From Lineus longissimus (lineage: Eukaryota; Nemertea; Pilidiophora; Heteronemertea; Lineidae), in NCBI RefSeq assembly GCF_910592395.1, contig NC_088313.1:9178501-9242500 (forward strand): a stretch of 64,000 bases of DNA, given 5' to 3'. The position numbers and the translations under genes were made by a program. Positions within the stretch are counted from its first letter, which is position 1, and every line of letters starts with the position of its first letter. The notes under the pieces were generated by a model, which saw only the letters and a list, made by a program, of their open reading frames with translations, was not told where the DNA came from and did not search any database. Of the stretch, positions 61,943 to 64,000 are shown piece after piece.

Positions 61943-63244
61943 TCACCTCGGGCGCTGTTTGATGGGTTGTGCTCCTTCAGTGTCGATCGTGTGTTCGGCT
62001 ATGTGTGTCTGTCCCAGATCAAAGTCACCCATTGAGAATACATTTTGATGCCTTCTGACAAGATCTATCACTGCCTCTGTCTGTTGTCCTGAAAGGCCCA
62101 ACTCAGTCACCTCTAACTTCTCTAGCAAGGCTCCTAACCTGGCCTCATCTTCCAGCGTACTTGGCTGTTCCGGTGTAGTCTCAACCTTGGTTTTACCAGC
62201 AGAACAATTATTCAGATTTTGCACCCCTTCCTTATCTACCGGTGGGGATCCATCCATCCCAGGGGACAGAATCCTCTCGGCTGACCCAACCTCTGCCACT
62301 GGATGGAACCAACCGATTGTCCTGCAGGCCCTGATAAAAATTGGCTTGTCAGTGAAATTCGCCACTCTCACCGGCATTTTCCCATAGTCGGATGACACCA
62401 GGGACCTCCCTGTTGTAAAGCCTATAGTGCCCTTTTGAGCTTCTATCAGACCTGGGGTGAGATGACTTTCCTTCCTGCTCCTAGACAGTTTCCCGGCCAG
62501 GATCATCTCCGTTCCTGCAGGTATTCTTGTATTCCTCCCCATGATCACCCTGCATACCTTGAGGACACCCTGTTGGTTGCGTAGGGGCACCTCATTCCCA
62601 GCCACCTCAAGGGTGGCAGTTCTGTAGTCAATACTGCAACCCTGAGCTTGAAGAAAGTCACTTCCCAGTAGACACTCGTGGGCTAGGTTCTCAACGACCA
62701 CAACTGGGTGGCTAAACTGCGAGGATCCAAGGCCTAATGGTACATCAGCCATCCCAAGAATCTTCAATTCTTCTCCTGTTGCAGACTGTAGGCTTGCATC
62801 TACCTCCTGGAGTGGTCGGCCTGAAGAACTTGGACATCTTCTCCAGAGGTCGCCACTCACTAGAGTAAGAGCTGCACCTGTGTCAAGGAGCATTGTGGTT
62901 GGTGTACCTTCAATTTCTCCATTTACATACAAGCTGGTGTCTTTAAATGTAATCTGACCAATAGAGAGAGGTCTCCTTTGGTTGGTACCGCCCAATGGCT
63001 GAAATTCTACTGCATCTGGGTTTAGGGTCCCTGTCGATGGTAATGGTGTTTCAGTCTTACCCAGAGCGGTGACTGACTCTGTGCTAGAGATACCCAGAGC
63101 GGTGTCTCCAGTATGCCGCCCTCCAGAAATGGTGTTGTCATCTGGGACTCTATGGATGGTCTCTTTGGTGGTCATCAGGTGATCCACAGGGACAGATACC
63201 CGTACATGCTCAGCATTTGGGGAAATGTAGCCAGAAGGTGGCAA
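61943..63244 (-). CDS. Ty3/Gypsy protease region of Pol
   Basis: 433 codons. The retroviral-type aspartic protease motif is 'MLLDTGAALTLVSGDLW', with D-T-G-A intact (about 62890). A hydrophobic second half follows ('LLGSDFLQAQGCSIDY'). The last part ('HIAEHTIDTEGAQPIKQRPR') leads straight into RT. The first 100 residues are Ser/Thr-rich with repeated 'TALG' words. The same frame stays open upstream of 63244, across about 100 bases into the gag 3' end, offset by -1 from gag. A -1 shift could therefore join Gag and Pol. Confidence 0.88.
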   Translation of the reverse strand: MPPSGYISPNAEHVRVSVPVDHLMTTKETIHRVPDDNTISGGRHTGDTALGISSTESVTALGKTETPLPSTGTLNPDAVEFQPLGGTNQRRPLSIGQITFKDTSLYVNGEIEGTPTTMLLDTGAALTLVSGDLWRRCPSSSGRPLQEVDASLQSATGEELKILGMADVPLGLGSSQFSHPVVVVENLAHECLLGSDFLQAQGCSIDYRTATLEVAGNEVPLRNQQGVLKVCRVIMGRNTRIPAGTEMILAGKLSRSRKESHLTPGLIEAQKGTIGFTTGRSLVSSDYGKMPVRVANFTDKPIFIRACRTIGWFHPVAEVGSAERILSPGMDGSPPVDKEGVQNLNNCSAGKTKVETTPEQPSTLEDEARLGALLEKLEVTELGLSGQQTEAVIDLVRRHQNVFSMGDFDLGQTHIAEHTIDTEGAQPIKQRPR

Positions 63245-63333
63245 ATCTAGAGCAGTGCCATTCTCGGAGGTAGCCAGAACGTTACCTCGGAGAACCAGTG
63301 ACTCATTCCCACACCAAATGCCAGCTGGAGCTT

Positions 63334-63974
63334 CTACTGATGTCTGAGGGTCCGTCCGCCCCGTGACGACCCCGACTTGGAGTTTTCCTGATCATTCTGG
63401 GGGCAAGACCTGGCCATATGTCCAGTGCCATGACAGTTATAGCACTCTATGGTTGGGCACTGACGGGCCTGGTGACCCCACTCCTTACAACGCCAACAGC
63501 GCATGTCCTCAGACGTCCTCTCAGAATTTGTTGTGCCGGTGGATTCCAACTTGCTTATCCTGGATTCCATCTTCTGCAGCAGGTCCAGAACCTTGCTTAT
63601 GTCCGAATCTGCTTTCGGTGCAGTGGTCCCAGAGGTAGCACTTGCCACCCTGCCTTTCCCGGATGATGCACTACCATCATTCCTATCCTCACGCTGCCTG
63701 GTCCCCTGTTTGAGAAGGAGCTGTGCAGCCTCTAGCTGACGCACTTTCCTTATGGCTTCTCCCACGGATTTTGGGGAACTCATGAGAAGTTGTTGCTTAA
63801 CAGGTTCTGTGGCAGTCACTCCCAACAGAAACTGGTCCTTTGCCATCTCTTGTTGTAGGGAAAACCCACTTTCTGGATAAGCATTTAGGGCCAATTCCAA
63901 TAAAACGTCAGCAAATGTTTCGTAAGATTCAGAGCTTCCCTGTGTGCGTGCCCTTAATTGTAGTTTATAGTCCT
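63334..63974 (-). CDS. Ty3/Gypsy Gag, C-terminal part
   Basis: The frame is open from about 63974, just after an in-frame TAG, to 63334. It shows the capsid tail typical of the group (RARTQ...ESYETFADVLLELA). A coiled segment follows (DISKVLDLLQKMESRISKLE), then two CCHC knuckles, CWRCKEWGHQARQC and CYNCHGTGHMARSC, and a short basic end ('GSSRGGRTLRHQ'). In intact elements it forms the particle and binds RNA. The N-terminal part is outside the window. The in-frame TAG near 63975 suggests this gag is also broken. Confidence 0.85.
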
Positions 63975-64000
63975 AACGGGTCACATTGTGGAATCTTTGC

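Larger units (their letters stand above)
57979..64000 (-). mobile_element. Ty3/Gypsy retrotransposon, 3' part, decayed
   Basis: Reading right to left on the minus strand: gag C-terminal part, protease, RT, RNase H, integrase and a probable 3' LTR. The order RT-RNase H-integrase and the YLDD and HSDQG motifs place it in Ty3/Gypsy. No chromodomain is seen. The 5' LTR and the start of gag are beyond the window. Inactivating changes are an in-frame TGA at 61943-61945, a frame break near 60800-60845 and an upstream in-frame TAG in gag near 63975. Confidence 0.92.

Overview
The window is animal nuclear DNA, not bacterial or viral. It has no operons and no long host reading frames. It holds metazoan retroelements (BEL/Pao, Ty3/Gypsy, I/Jockey-type non-LTR), many foldback elements and MITEs, and a fragment of a histone H2B gene whose N-terminus is of invertebrate type. 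Frequent 'taggcctat'-like words and the GACGGACG-tailed repeats suggest a marine invertebrate (echinoderm, hemichordate, amphioxus or mollusc/brachiopod grade). I cannot name the species. No complete host protein gene is visible, so this looks like a repeat-rich intergenic block.

Layout. 1-5050 holds old dispersed repeats with (GACG)n tails. 5.5-7.5 kb holds three copies of one dispersed repeat, two of them inverted and each carrying a nested element. 7661-8603 is a 472-bp tandem duplication. Between 9 and 16.1 kb there are three long hairpin elements, one short MITE, an acidic exon-like ORF, a gutted CR1-like remnant and a fragment of a Myb-like (probably Harbinger) gene. 16.27-21.03 kb is a decayed but nearly full-length non-LTR element (A, minus strand) with 12-bp target duplications. 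21.05-25.83 kb is a composite: two ~495-bp inverted arms ending in G/C homopolymers enclose a second, related non-LTR element (B, plus strand), which carries its own 418-bp insertion. An H2B gene stump follows directly. From 26 to 30.8 kb there is a field of degenerate GTTATCC-type motifs in both orientations and a second short repeat. Next to it (30.85-32.88 kb, minus) lies a broken gene for a zinc-finger tyrosine recombinase of Crypton type.

33.78-54.01 kb is a four-unit tandem array. The basic unit is about 3.1-3.3 kb and each copy has its own insertions. Unit 2 carries a very young BEL/Pao retrotransposon (40249-46724): its LTRs differ by one base and it has 5-bp target duplications, yet its gag, protease and pol lie in three frames. 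54.87-55.55 kb is a MITE with 8-bp target duplications. 55.74-56.88 kb is an ~80-bp minisatellite interrupted by a small MITE. 57.98-64.00 kb is the 3' part of a Ty3/Gypsy element on the minus strand (gag, protease, RT, RNase H, integrase, probable 3' LTR), broken by nonsense and frameshift changes.

The two most unusual structures are the tyrosine-recombinase gene beside the GTTATCC motif field, which may be one large undescribed element, and the inverted-arm composite around element B. The tandem array is also worth attention because its units contain exon-like segments and perfect palindromes.
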